In this document: one piece after another, positions 49,561-63,100 of the stretch
Layout of the letters: each line of letters opens with the position of its first letter
How positions within the stretch are numbered: position 1 is the stretch's first letter
Assembly (NCBI RefSeq): GCF_032854445.1
Contig: NC_088302.1
Location: 13,449,338 to 13,513,337, forward strand
Reading direction: 5' to 3'
Source: Liolophura sinensis
Taxonomy: Eukaryota; Mollusca; Polyplacophora; Chitonida; Chitonidae
Length of the DNA stretch: 64,000 nucleotides
Position numbers and translations under genes: made by a program
The notes under the pieces: model-generated
Told to the model about the DNA's origin: nothing
Database searches by the model: none
What the model saw: the letters and a program-made list of their open reading frames with translations, nothing else

Positions 49561-51971
49561 GTGCTGTACCGTCTTGACTGCCAGACATTACCCTCTAGGC
49601 TGCTTCTCCTTGTGAGTCCCTCAGCGGGAACACTGTCCAAATTCAGAAGGAAGGAAGGAAGGGAAGAAACATATTTACAGATACTCCTACTCTTATACTG
49701 ATTACCCCTGTCTCACATAATAAATTCTCAGGCTGTGGCACTTGTGAAAACCCACCAGAGCATTTGAGTTTCTTTGTCTAGCATATATTTAACACTTGTT
49801 CCCCCAAAAGCCAGTCACGTGTCCACCCGACAACGTAAGATAGTCTCGCAGGTGATTCAACCACAGACAAACAGGTCTTACATATGCAACATTATCTTAT
49901 CTTATCTGACACAAGACAATTCTCACAATAACTATCATAGAATTGCAACCTCTGTTCTAAAATCGCCTGTTTATACATCTACACAAAGCATGCTATGCCA
50001 GTGAAAACATCACTATTACTGACCACTCACTAAACATCCTAAAACATTTCAATACAACCTTATCTGTATATAAGTAGAACTGAATTTAACGTGCACATTA
50101 ACTAAATTTAAAAAAAAGTGTAAGGAAATATTAATCTACATTTCGACAACTGATAGATTTGTCACAACTGACAATTACTAAAAAAAGAAAACTACAACAG
50201 TTAAACAACTGCCTGGACCTATCCTGATTCAGTGGAGTCTATGACAATGTAACATAATACATCAGGCACCTCTACTACATCACTACAGTAACATTTCGTT
50301 TTAATAACAATATCATCTACACACATTGTTATCTAACCAGAGGGGAAACTCTAAAACTCAACTCCCAAGAGAGCTACAGCATCCCATTCAGTAAAGCAGC
50401 TACTTATGCAGCGCCTGGCAGTTCAGAATAACAATCAACTTAGCTGGGGTATAATGAAACAACGACAGACAATTAGTCTATGGTCTAATAACTAGTAGTA
50501 ATAAACTAAAATATCCTTATGAATTTCAGTCACTTTATAATACTGATGGCATAGTTCCCTACTTACATTTACATTATGATTTCACATAATATACTCTCTA
50601 TATGGCCGTGGCATCCTCTGTAAGGATCCCAGCGGCATTACATAAACATGTAATGTACTATATATACGAGAATTCTACAGCAATTTCCACATTTGTACTT
50701 TAACGGCCAAAATATAACTGTTTGCTAGCTCAAATACACATTTTACTTTTAAACCTCTAAAAGACATCATGTAGCACAAAATAAAGCCTTCTCGAGTCAA
50801 TACGGATTTCTTGAGATTTTACGGTAAGTCGCACTTGTTCACCATGACATAATCCCACTTTGTTTTTTAGAATCAAATCTGTTGATTTACGCAATGTCAT
50901 CTGAGAAGACAAAGTTCTTTCAACAGCGCACTGAAACTGCACCTTCCTTCCAACAACTGTGCATTCCTACATACATGACAAAAATTACGAAACATGATAG
51001 GTCTGATCGTCTGCGACCTACACGATTGCGATTTAAGATGGCGGGTGACCTCGATCGGTCACATCTAGTGTGCGTCTTAATTACACATACAAAAACAAAT
51101 CTTTCAATATATACTGACTTCAGACAATGAATGAGGATTATGCAAAATAACTGTTACAAAAAAAAAATGATGGGTAATAAACTTTTGTGAGCTAATCAGC
51201 CCCGAACAGTCACGGAGATCTCCGAACACACACCAACATGCCAGTCACCGATAATGACCTAATTACTTGGTGCACCTCTTACACTAAGCCAGATAATTTC
51301 CATGATATTTAGATGAAGGTATTGTGCTGGCTATCTACGCGGGCTATAACAGGCTATAAATGATCAATTGTGCCAATATGTTGGCATCTAACGTCAATAA
51401 TGTTCCAACACCACTAATGTGACAGACACAGCCCAGACCATAAAAGTAACTTTCCTCCAAGATGGCCAGCAGACATGATGCATGGGGACTGTTGACTTAA
51501 TCATGTTTTCTCCATACACAAACGGGACTGTCCGTCCCTATCACAACTTGACTTTCATCAGAAAATATCGCATTTTTCACTCTCGATAATTCGTCCAGTT
51601 CCTCCTTTCCTTACACCATTTTACACCCTTTTGTGCCAGGGTAAGGCGCCACCGAGTTCGCACACATTGCATGGTCCTTTATAGACAGTGTTTAGCCTTC
51701 TTGGTTAAGGGCTATTTCATACTGATGATGTGCAAGTGCTCATAACTCTTTTGTGTTTGTGTTAGGTGTGTAATACTACTTTTTTTCTTACTTTTTTGGA
51801 TACATTATTGTGACTATGATGCTTCCATTGGTAGAACCGTTGAACACTGTTGTTATGAGAGAAGGGAAGGTTTAACTACATCTGTATGTAAAAGGCCCGG
51901 TTTGGGTACGAGAGTATCCATGACATGGCTGCCGCCTCGCCAAAGGCGGTCGGTTTGAGTTAAGCTGTCGC

Positions 51972-52469
51972 TTATTTGCCTGTCATCGCTCTATGCTTGT
52001 ATCTGTTATCCTTCCAGGGTTGCACACGACTGTCACACATACGACTGAGCCCAGTCCAAATGTAAAACCAGAGGAAAGAAATAAAGAGCATAGTCACAAG
52101 CAAGCCAGCGTTGTTCCAGCTGTGAAACTGAAAGGACCGGTAAACTCCACTCCGGTTACATTTTTTCTTCTTCACCTCACGAACCGCAATTCTCTTTCTT
52201 GCAACTCGTCTTTTGTACCCTGCTTTCTGCAAGTTTCTTGACACATTTTTCTGACAAAATTGACATTCCTTCCCCTCATTTAGCTTGTTGGTCACATCTG
52301 ACAAACTTAATCTTCTGGTAAAACATACGTGAAAACCCTGATTTACCTGGAGCATGAAATGGTGCTTTCCTTTGTTTCTCGTCCATACACGGCTGTTTAC
52401 CTTTCCGACCGATCTTGTCAAACAATGTTTACAAACAAACCGTAAGAGCCGACGACGATATGACGTCAT
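51972..52469 (-). other. Anonymous 165-aa open frame, possible first coding exon (unit 2)
   Basis: Begins with ATG inside a TGACGTCA palindrome and encodes MTSYRRRLLRFVCKHCLTRS. A donor-like AAG followed by GTAAAC comes a few codons later, so the first 23 codons could be an exon of an unknown gene rather than the whole frame being coding. TATA-like ATATAA motifs lie upstream on the minus strand. The later part (ECQFCQK and basic residues) matches the unit 1 frame. No family recognised. Confidence 0.25.
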
Positions 52470-53599
52470 GAATATATTTATGAAAACTTAAAGTCTATTT
52501 CATATAAAAGGTTTGATATGTTTATATGTCTGTATATAGAGCTGAACATAAACACATCAACTTCGCGAAGCGCAATTCCGCAATATTATGGAAGTGACGA
52601 ATACTTATGTGCACTGACCGAAACCCGAGACCTCGCTCTATGGGTGGAGTATACATTGTAGCGGTCCAATTATTGTATTTATCTTATGTGCTTTCGTTAC
52701 TTATGATGTCTTCTCCTCAAGTATACAGGTACTTATGTCAGTGCGACATAAATGTACAAATTGAACTGAGGACAATAAATGTTCTTTTGCTGTGTGAAAC
52801 AAGAACGAAAATAGAAGGTAAAAGTTTTTCAGATAAGACAATGACATAGAATTTCGTAATTTTTAGATTATGGCTATATTGTTGAAAATACTTATAATTA
52901 TCCCAAATGTGTAGGAATGCAGATACATGAACAACAACAACATCTCTCGTTCATGAAACAGATGGACGTAAGTTTAAATCTTTCTACGAGAATACATAAA
53001 CACTATACTGGCAAATATTGACTTCATAAATTAAAAACTATGGCCTCATATAACTGTCTTACCAAAATTTCGGTGAAAATTCCTGCAGAAATGAATATAT
53101 ATAAACTTCCCTGCCTTAAATTTATTTCTCAAATCCCGGTACGTTTTACTGGTACACAGGAAGCGCTGGCCACCATGGTCCACGCCTAACCCCATATCAA
53201 AAGATCACAGCCGAGATCCTTGGCTAGTGTAGATTCGTCGTTGATTCTCGCGGAGATTTATTCATTCAGAAACGTTCTAATGTGACAGGACGGGACTACG
53301 AGCTGAGGATTATGTACAGAAATGATACATATAAATATCAAACAGCAACTCAAGTCCATATCTTCTTTTGGACCGATTTTATTACCCACGGAACATGCGC
53401 ATGCCTGCAGGAAAAAATGACCGCCCGTGCAATCCCTTCTAGATAGGTTACCGTAATTGACCCACGCAGTCGTTAAATACCGTACAATTGGTATAATGAC
53501 GCAACACATGACAAATATAAGGCACATGTTTGACAAACAAAGGAAAAAAATACACCCGGGGAGTATAAGAGGATAGTCCTTATATTCCAGTGTACTTGT

Positions 53600-53865
53600 T
53601 GTGATATTGTCATAGTTTGCCACGTGCATTTGTTTAGATCATAGCACATGTGTATGTTTACATCACATGATCAGCTCCCCTATGTTAATATTCATGACGT
53701 TGCAGCATAGCGATTGGCTAATAATAAGTAAGTAACATACTGCGGGACTGCTCAAGGTGATGAACCGAGTGGAATAGAATGACAGTCTGAAAGGAGACGC
53801 TGTTTCGAGTCCTTTATTTACTTATACTTTCTTACGTCAAAAGACGGTAACATAAAAGTATTACA
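53600..53865 (+). repeat. 5' LTR of unit 3 gypsy fossil
   Basis: 266 bp, TGT..ACA ends, close to the unit 2 5' LTR. Confidence 0.92.
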
Positions 53866-56800
53866 TGGTGTCAGAAGTTCAGAATAACCTTCGAGATAGC
53901 GGTAATGTTGCAGAAAACTGGTCACGATGGAAGAAACTGATGCACCTCGTGTTTACCGGACCGGATGCAAACAAGTGGAAAGCGGAGCAAAAGCCGTACA
54001 GTTCTTGATAAATATCGGACAAAAAGGCAGAGACATTTGCAGAGCATGGCGTTCTAGTGGTGAACTTTCAGAGGAAGATTCTAAGAAGCCAGAGAAACTG
54101 TTCGAACTTTTCGAGTACTACTGCAACCCGTAGAAAAACACAACGTAAGTACAACGTAAGTTATTTCATCAACGGGGTCAAAGTCAGTCAGAATCGATAG
54201 ACGAATGGGTCACTCAGTTAAAACTCATTGGCCGTGACTGTAGTTTTCATGATCTAGACGACATGATTAAAGACAGGATTCTCGTGGGCTCAAATTCAGG
54301 AAAAACTCCCCTTAGAAGATGATCTGACTCTAGAAAAAGCAACAAAAATTGCCAGGGTTCATGAAATATCACGTGAACAATTGAAAGTGTTGAACAAAAC
54401 TCCCGACGAAGTCCACGAGCTAAATTTGAGAATAAATTTGGAAAGAATAAATTGAAAATTGGTCAACAGAAATTTTAGGGACAAAACCAACAGAAATTTA
54501 ACAAGTTTCAGAAACGGAACACACATGACAAGCAGGACAATTCTCAGTGTGGTCGGTGTGGATATGAACATAAGAAGTCAGAAACTTGCCCAGCAGTGGG
54601 AAAAAATTGTATGAAATGTGGCATCAAAAATCATTTCAGGAGAATGTGTAGGTCTAAATGAGCTCATGCTGTTTGTGAAGGTAATCATAACACAGAGACT
54701 GACACTGAAGACAATGTGGTATTTTAGGTACAGTTCACAAAACTGAAAACAACGAAAATGAAGCTTATGCAAACATTGAAATAGGAAACACAGGCAAAAC
54801 TCTCAGGTGTAAACTGGATACTGGAGCACAGGTAAACTGCATTCCCACAGAAACATACAAAAGACTACTGTCAAGCGAAGTACCTTTACAAACACCCTTT
54901 CTCCCCAAGCTGTCAGGATATGGTGGTAATCAACTCAAAGTCACAGGTAAATGCACGGTACCATGCAACTGCAAAAACATTATTCAGAACTTAGAGTTTG
55001 TAGTCGTGGATAACCCAGCGAAACCCCTCCTAGATTTCAACGCCTGTAAGCTGCTACACCTGGTGAAAGTGGTTATGACAATTGATCAACCAATCACAAA
55101 GCAGTTTTTGACTAAAGAATCAGTGGTCAAGGAGAACAAGGATATCTTCACAGAGCTTGGTTGTCTTCCAGGAAAAGCCAAAATTAGACTTAAAGACAAC
55201 GCACTACCAGTTGGACACGCACCACGGCGTGTCCCCGTAGCATTAAGGGATCGTGTCAAAAATGAACTAAAACGTATGGAGACAATGGGCGTTATCAGAG
55301 CCATTGACGAGCCCACAGAATGGGTAAGCTCAATGGTGGCCGTCGCGAAAAAAGACAACACACTGCGGATATGTATCGACCCGAAGGATTTGATCGAAAA
55401 CATAATGCGAGAGCGCTGTCAACTCCCTACATTGGAGGACATAACACATAAACTGGCAGGTGCGAAGTACTTCAGTCGGCTCGACGCAAAATCCGGGTAC
55501 TGGCAGATCCAGCTAGATGATGAAAGTAGTGAACTCACAACATTTAAATCTCCTTTTGGCAGGTGGGCATTTACACTCTTAACTTTTGAACTGCACGACG
55601 AGCGACTCAGAGAACTACTTCAGAGATGCCGTGACAAAAACCTGCACCTGAATTCTGCAAAAATGAAAATTGGGGTCACAGAGACAAAGCTCTACGCACA
55701 CACTCTCACGTCGGAAGGTCTAAAACCTGACCCAGACAACATTATAGCGATTGAACAGATGCCGACCCCTACCTCGTAAAAGGAACAGGAAACGCTGATG
55801 GGTATGATCAATTACCTCACCAAGTTTGTCCCAGGGCTTGCCACAGCCACAGCTCTAATAAGAGAACTCTTAAAAGAAGATGTGGAGTGGCTATGGGACG
55901 CAAATTGTGACAAAGCATTTGAAGAGGTGAAATCCATCATCACGCGAACACCAGGGCCGGTGTTAGCATACTATGACGTCACCAAGGACGTCACCCTCCA
56001 AGTAGACGCGTCAAAATCAGGCCTTGGCGCGGTCATTCTTCAAGAAGGCAAACCAGTTGCCTATGCTTCACGAGCACTTATGCCGACACAGGAAAACTAT
56101 ACACAGATAGAAAAAGAAATGTTGGCAATTTAGTTTGGGTGAGAGAAGTTTCATTCTTATATCTATGGAAAACAAGTGACAGTACACAGTGATCACAAGC
56201 CGCTTGAGATAATCATGCGCAAACCACTGGCTTCAGCACCACCCAGACTACAGCGCATGATGCTGGGCTTACAGCTCTACGTGTGCGGACATACTGTCGA
56301 GAAATTACAAATCTGGACATGACGCACATGAAGATCCAACACTGGAAGAGCACGTTCATGCAGTATTTGAACTGATCCCAGTAACTGATCAAAAAGTGGA
56401 AAAAATCAAATCGGAAACATAGAAGGATCAAACTCCCATCAAACTTAAACCTGTCATTCACAGAGGCTGGCCACAGACTAAACAACAAGTGGACGCTCAT
56501 CTGAGAGAATTCTGGCATGTTCGAGAATGTCAAAAGTGACAAAATTGTGATTCCAGCATCATTGCATGTCGACATGCTGCAACGGATACATGCAGAACAT
56601 TTCGGCATGGAACTTTGCAAACCACGTGCTAGAGAATTTCTCTACTGGCCGCTCATGTGTTCACAAATTGAGGACTATGTGAACAGCTGTAGCACATGTC
56701 TTGAACACAGATCCTCCCTACCGAAGGAACCGATGATGTCACCGCCGATACCCGATACAAACGGGCCATGGAAATTGTTAGCCACAGACCTGTTTGAGTG

Positions 56801-57968
56801 GTACAACCGTAATTATCTCATTGTGGCTGATTATTATAGTACACTATTTTGAGATCACTATTTTTTATTATGAAGAAAGCCCAGACCGATGGTACTGACC
56901 CGTACATGGGACTGTTAGTCTACAGAAATACACCCACTGATGGAACCGCTACACCAGCTAAACTCCTAATGAGTCGTCGTCTTCGAGACAACCTCCCAGT
57001 CCAACAAAAACGGCTCCGTCCATCTGTACAAAACGTAAAAGATGTACAAAGGCGACTTTCACAGAAACGGATGAACAGTGAGAAATACTACAACCGTAAC
57101 ACCCAATCTCAAAAACCATTAAAGGAAGGAGAGGATGTGTACGTGCAACAACTCAATGGAAAATGGAAACCAGCGATAGTGAGAAAAGTAGCCGACATAC
57201 CACGATCATATATTGTCTCCACATCTGATGGTGGACATTATCAACGGAACCGTCGTCACATCATTTCGTCCAAACCAGCCCCGCTAGCCAACAGTCCGAA
57301 CAACAAATCAACAGGCTCGACACCTTCCACCGCTGGAAAACCCATTTCCTCCCGAGACTCCGAAACCACCAGACACACCTCCAATTTCACAGTTCTCACG
57401 TTTTGGTCGAGGTATTAAGCCCAATATTTTATCTGATTTGACAACTGGATAAAGTGGAAGTGTGTATGTGTTATTGTGAGCACAGTTTGTTTTGCTCTCA
57501 GTTGCAGATCTCAGTCAGAATTCCAGCTCCAACCGTGAATTTGTGAATCAGTGATTAATGTATGCATTCTATTCAGTTCATTGGATTCCATCATTCCTCG
57601 GCGTCTCAATGAGTGATGCATTTACAGATAGTTTCGGTTTTTCCATCACTCAGATTCATGGATTTGGATGATTCAAAGTGCTATGATAATTTTATTTGCT
57701 ATGTTCACTTGTTCCGAATTGTGTGATCTTGATATTCTTCTGAAAGTTTAATGGATGGATAAATTTGTGTTTAACTTTAAAACCTGGTGAACCACGGATA
57801 TCATTTGACCAACTCCAACTCAAGTTTTAAGTATCAAACTGACTCTACAAATACTTACAGTTTGCAGTGTATTCTATTTTGTTTTAAATTGAAATTTGTT
57901 GCATTTGAAATGTATACTTGGGCAGTCCTTTAGAAGCGAACATAAGACGGTAACATAAAAGTATTACA
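53600..57968 (+). mobile_element. Ty3/gypsy LTR retrotransposon fossil (unit 3)
   Basis: 4369 bp, flanked by CTTGT (53595-53599, 57969-57973). A full 266-bp 5' LTR (53600-53865) is followed by the primer-binding site at 53866. Gag-like, protease (about 54.8 kb), reverse transcriptase (about 55.1-55.8 kb), RNase H (about 55.8-56.2 kb) and integrase (about 56.5-57.4 kb) regions follow in order. Only a short remnant of the 3' LTR remains, as in unit 1. It is the same insertion as in units 1 and 2, copied with the unit. Broken, with several breaks. Confidence 0.92.
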
Positions 57969-57973
57969 CTTGT

Positions 57974-58909
57974 TACATTATGAGACACAAGTATCTCGAC
58001 CTACCATTTTCGTGGCCTTTTCATGTTATAGTTAGTGCGTCCGCCCCTATCAAAGCGGGAAGACCTACCTGCGATCAATCCCGGGCCAGGTCATACCAAA
58101 ATCATTTAAAAATTAGTACTTGTTGCTACCTTGCTCAGGCTGAGCCATAGGTGGGAGAATCGTCTGAACGCTGGTCAGAAGTGCATTGTCTAGAACTGGA
58201 ACTCATATAGCAGAAGGATAGCCAACAAGACAAAACCACGTTATTTCACGGTCTCGACGAGAAATTTCGTGAATGTAACAGTACATGGCTAGGCTGTGGG
58301 TGAGGAAATGGGTGCCGGGGTCTCTATCAGCACACAGACCCCCATTACAACTTCCGTTTTTCGGTAGGGTAGTTCTGTGTATTTTAGGGTATAAAGTCTT
58401 ATTTTGCTCCCAAGCGGCCATGTTTGGTGTACAGGTGCATGCTTGGTATTAAAATGCTGGAAACTGTCTAAACTTTGAAGAGGTATGAGCTTTGTTGATG
58501 AAAGTTTGAAATTCTGGGCGAGAGGACACAAGGTGTGAGGTAGTGATGAGGCTGCGAGTGACGTCCCCTTGGCGTTGCTAGGCACGCCTCCCAGCTGCCG
58601 GCATGGAAAGGTCCAGATTTTGACAGTCAACCTATGTCAAGATTTTTATGGCTCGTTTCTCGCAGGCTGGGCCAGGTATGCACCAAAGCTTATTGGTCAC
58701 GGAATGTTTGGGACTGAGCTACAGTGCTAGACGTTAACATTGTCGCTTATGGAAAATGAATGGGGGTCTGAGACCATCAAGTTACTGACCTGTTTTTTTC
58801 TCTTCATGGGACATACTGATAAGGTCTCGTCTTACTAAATCGACGTTACATGACATAGGTATGTGGCGACAAGAATTTTTGAGCGATCCCTTACCACTGG
58901 TGGGTAAAT
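57974..58909. other. Gypsy-to-LINE spacer, no gene recognised (unit 3)
   Basis: Copy of 1449-2367, nearly identical to unit 1 except that it keeps the roughly 19 bases lost there (near 58432-58452). Confidence 0.6.
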
Positions 58910-58923
58910 TCTACCGGTTAGTT

Positions 58924-59946
58924 CAGAAGCCATCCATTGTTCCTCCACTGGGTGTCCGCATCCAGAAACATGTGCAAGCAGCTGGACTTTGGCTGGATAC
59001 TATCACCCCCATACGCATCCAGGAAGATCCACCGTGGTTATGTCCTGAGCCTCAGGTTGATACCTCGCTCTCCTCCTTGAAGAAATCTTCCACCAACCCT
59101 TTAGTATACCAGCAGGAGTTTAGTAATATGTGTTCAAAGTATCCATTTTATCACCGCATATTCACTGACGGTTCCAAGAATGATGATGGCGTGGCTTCTG
59201 CCGCTGTCCTTGGGCCCAGAACCATTTCAACACGGTTTCCAAATTCCTGTTCTGTATTTACTGCGGAAGCCAAGGCAATTTTGTGCGCACTTCGGTCCAT
59301 TCCAGAACTAGGAGATAGCAAATTTCTCATCTGCTCTGACTCCCTTTCCTGCCTCCAGGCAATTCGGCCTAGTTAGCCTGTACATCCAGACATTATGTCT
59401 ATCAGGGAGATGTTTAAACGACTTAATGAAGATTTTATCATTGTCTTTTGTTGGGTGCCCGAGCATGTGGGTATCCCTGGGAATACTGCTGCAGATGAAG
59501 CCGCGAAGGCGGCTTTGCATTCCGTTACTACCCAAACTGACGTTCCATATTCGGACTTGCGTTCACTTATTTGCTCCTATATCAAGCGCTTGTTTCAGGC
59601 TCAATGGGATGACCAGACAACCAATAAACTGCATGATATTCGTCAGTTTGTTGGTCCAGCGCCTTCCCTTTCACGGCATCGTCTCCGTTCTTGCATTTTG
59701 AGGAGGTGTCGTATCGGTCACACACGTGCTACGCATGGGTATTTGTTGAAAGGAGAATATGCTCCTCATTGCTTTGCTTGTGATCAACGGTTCACAGTCA
59801 AGCACATATTGCTTCACTGTGGCGACTTTACTCCTGTACGAGATTCCTTTTATCACGTGAGCTCTCTTTCAGAACTTTTCAATTCTGTAGAAAGTGATAC
59901 TATTTTTGACTTTCTCTCTACCATTGGTATGGCAGGAAAGCTGTGA
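58924..59946 (+). pseudogene. LINE ORF2 C-terminal fragment (RNase H + zinc motif), unit 3
   Basis: Same content as 2382-3404: RNase H with all four acidic positions, an internal TAG at 59374-59376, then the CxxC...HxxxxC tail and a stop at 59944-59946. The shared internal stop shows both copies come from one defective insertion. Confidence 0.88.
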
Positions 59947-60108
59947 TTTTAAACTACCGTCTGTGTTTGTTATGTGACTTCTGGTGTCCTTTTTTGACTG
60001 AATAGTAAATGAATTATCCGTAGTAGATCGACTACTTGACGTTTTATTGTCGCGATAAAACTGAAATATTGTTGAAAGCGACGTTAAAACTTTCACTCAC
60101 TCACTCAC
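58924..60108 (+). mobile_element. 5'-truncated LINE (I/Nimb-like), unit 3
   Basis: 1185 bp, same ends, (TCAC)n tail and TCTACCGGTTAGTT target repeats (58910-58923, 60109-60122) as in unit 1. Same insertion event, copied with the unit. Nearly identical to the unit 1 copy, with one substitution noticed near 59688. Confidence 0.9.
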
Positions 60109-60122
60109 TCTACCGGTTAGTT

Positions 60123-63100
60123 TTTACCTCCGACGGTAAAATCTTTTCAAAGTGGCTGCTTTTCAAAGTGGCGACAATTTAGCTACATTCTCGACCAGCC
60201 CCACGGATTTTCACATTCCTCCTTCATTTTTTTCATACATTTGACCGATTTTTGTTGTGTTCAACAGTTAATATTATCTCTGGCTTCTTACTATTGGTGT
60301 GTGGGTAAATTTATGAAATGTAGGTATATTTTCCACATCGAATTTGACATTGTTAATGAAGGTAGCACTTTCGAACTTACCGTGGGTTTCAATTATCGTC
60401 AATTCCCTCTTCTAAAGGTTTCTTTGTCAACAACAATATTTAATTATTCTTTTGCTTTTTAAAAAGTAAACACTTTTGTGGGAGGCGTGGTATACTTGTT
60501 GTTGGTATAAGGTGGCAAGTTACATAGAAAAATACGTGTATAAATGACACATTTTCAGTGTAAAGTTGATATGAAGTTAGCTATAGCGGACTGTTCTGAC
60601 AGTTATGTAATAGCTTACTATGTCAGAACAGCCAGCCAGAGATAGTCCCTATTTAATTAGTACCATAAAGTCTTGTTGTACCATATTTTTTTTATCCTCG
60701 AAAACCTGATTTTAACACAAATAACCAACTCAAGCAGAAATATCTTTACGATCAAATATTAGATTGTTGAGTCTATAAATGTTAATTCTTGTTTATGAAA
60801 ATGCTGGTAATATTTGTTGTTAATGCGCAAATCTGTCTATTCGTTTTCACATGTATTTTGTTTATATTAAAATATGTGCTTTAAAGCCAAAAAAAAATGA
60901 TAAAGTTTAAGTGTTACAAATATATTGGAATTTTATACTTAGACCTAAGGTATTGAGAATTTACTTAACTTTGTCTCCCCTCTCTCGTGAACTACAGAGA
61001 ATAAATTATTCTAGATACCAGTGCTTGATACAGTGTGTTAGGAATATGAAAATATTTCATACAATTTTCCTATATAGGCCTGCCTACTAATTGTTCACCT
61101 GTTAAAATGCATAATTAATTGATGAAATCTACTTGTTGGCATACGCCCACACTGAGTGCTTCACATAGCACACATTCAAATTATTACATTTCACCATGTT
61201 TTCTGTGTACTCACCAATATGTTCTTTTTTTCAGATTTTCAGTATGTCTCAAAAACCTTGAGACAAGATGGGGCTGGTAAGAAAACACTGGCGTAAACCT
61301 ACAGTGAATGAAGTGTATTCGTATGGTGCAGATCAACCGAAATTCTCTCATCCAGATGGTGTCTTGCTGATTTTATTTCACAAGCGACAGAACGTGAAGT
61401 GACAACTGAACAGTGATTCCGATGGATTACTCCCAGACAAGCTCTGCGTGATTTTAGACAAAACATACCAATATCCTGCCATCATTGTTTTGGATGAGTT
61501 TGTGAAATCTGCCTGAACACCCTGAACTATCAAAACCTGCACAGAGCTCGCTGCACGTTGGAAATTAAAACGGTGTTATATCACTAAAATGTTCCTCATG
61601 TTGTTATTTAAATACACGTATTTATATCTGATTTGTTTCCTGTTAAAATGCATGGTACCGGTATTAAAAAGAAAATCCAGAGTATTAAACTGTCTGCTTT
61701 CACAAACACCATTGGTAATTGAATGAATGCAGCCTTGGATTATCTGGCACTTTTTTATAATTGGTATCGTGAAATGTCCTTAGAAAAGTATCGAAGTCGT
61801 GTTATATGCATGTGTCGTAAAATAAATAAACGATCATATTCAAATATCTTGCCACAAGTCCTAACCTTGAAAAGAGAATTTGTATTTCCGTCTGATCTCG
61901 CTCTTTTATCGGGGCATTGGTGATTATAAGCACTCTTAACGTTTGCAGAATCGTCTACCAATATAGGGTGCTAGTCTGCATGTCACATGTTGGATCTTGT
62001 TCTAGCTTTGGTTGGTGCTTTACCCCGAGCTCATGGGTTTCCTGTACCCATATGATAAATCTTGTACATGTACAAGTGAAATATTCAACTATGAAACAAT
62101 CACTATCAAATACATTGTTGTCTTACAGAACTTCCCGTTGTCGTAATTTTCCCAACACAACGGCGTTTGCGCCATATTTTCCCACCATGCATCAGCCGTT
62201 TCTCAAACGTTTGTAGCGCAATAAAGGGAAAAAATACATGGGTGCGCAGATACGTCACACAATGTATTAGAGACCGAAGAAAAGCGTAAAGTGCCGTAAA
62301 GACTAGCTATAGGGAAGTTGCATACTTCTTTGTAATGGACCTTCCACCTAATCTAGAACAAGTTAACTTGATGCCTGGCACAGACGATCCAACTTTAAAT
62401 AGCTGGGCGTAAAACACGGAAAATCTCAACCAAACAACGTTCCTTCGAAAGTTGACACATTAACATTTACATTGATGTATAAATCGACAAACAAATTAAC
62501 ATGCTTTCACCTGGTTACACGAAGGCTGAAACCCGTAAGTTTTGTATGTTTTTTGTTCAGTCGGACATTTTTTGTTCAGTTGGCCAAATCCGGTTACTGG
62601 AAAAAGACCGTCAAGCGACAGTTCTAGCTTCATTTCTCAGCAGTGGAAGCCGCTGCGTGGATCCATCGTATTTCTACCACCGACCAAGTAAAATGTTCTT
62701 TTAATAAAACACTTTGAATTACCTTTATTGGCCATGGTCTACGGAAGTAATGCAGCTTCTTTTGTTTCTACTCCATACATGTACAGCTGTCACTTCTACT
62801 TGCCCCTATCACTGTAATCCGTGAGGGCGATTAAAGTTCATTCGCTCTGATTGTTCCCTGATTTAGAATATAGTGTGTACGTAGATAAGTACGTTTGTGA
62901 AACGGTCCCCAGACACCTGCATGACCTCACTAAGCAGATAAATCTATGGGTCGAAACAGACATTCGTATACCTGTCATCAAGCAAATAAGGTCAATTCAC
63001 AAAACGATGTGTCACACAAACCATCAGAAAAAGTATATGAAGAACAAAATAGGACGGAATGATGCAAAGGGAAGCAGTCAACAGCTTTCAGTAATTTGGG

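Larger units (their letters stand above)
46327..53594. other. 7.3 kb without a recognised gene (unit 2)
   Basis: Copy of 18073-26224 minus the solo LTR. Divergence from unit 1 rises sharply after about 47335. It contains the 76-bp repeat pair (47420-47495, 49485-49560) and the anonymous frame at 51972-52469. I see no RNA gene or further known repeat. Confidence 0.5.
26230..53599. repeat. Tandem array unit 2 (complete)
   Basis: This is the only complete unit, 27370 bp by the arbitrary gypsy-start definition. It has the same order as unit 1 but lacks the LINE (empty site 31804-31817) and the solo LTR (empty site 48711-48714). Its gypsy copy is the only one with two full LTRs. Gene coordinates are those of unit 1 plus about 28254. 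The gene A copy carries a one-base insertion in its last exon. Confidence 0.9.
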
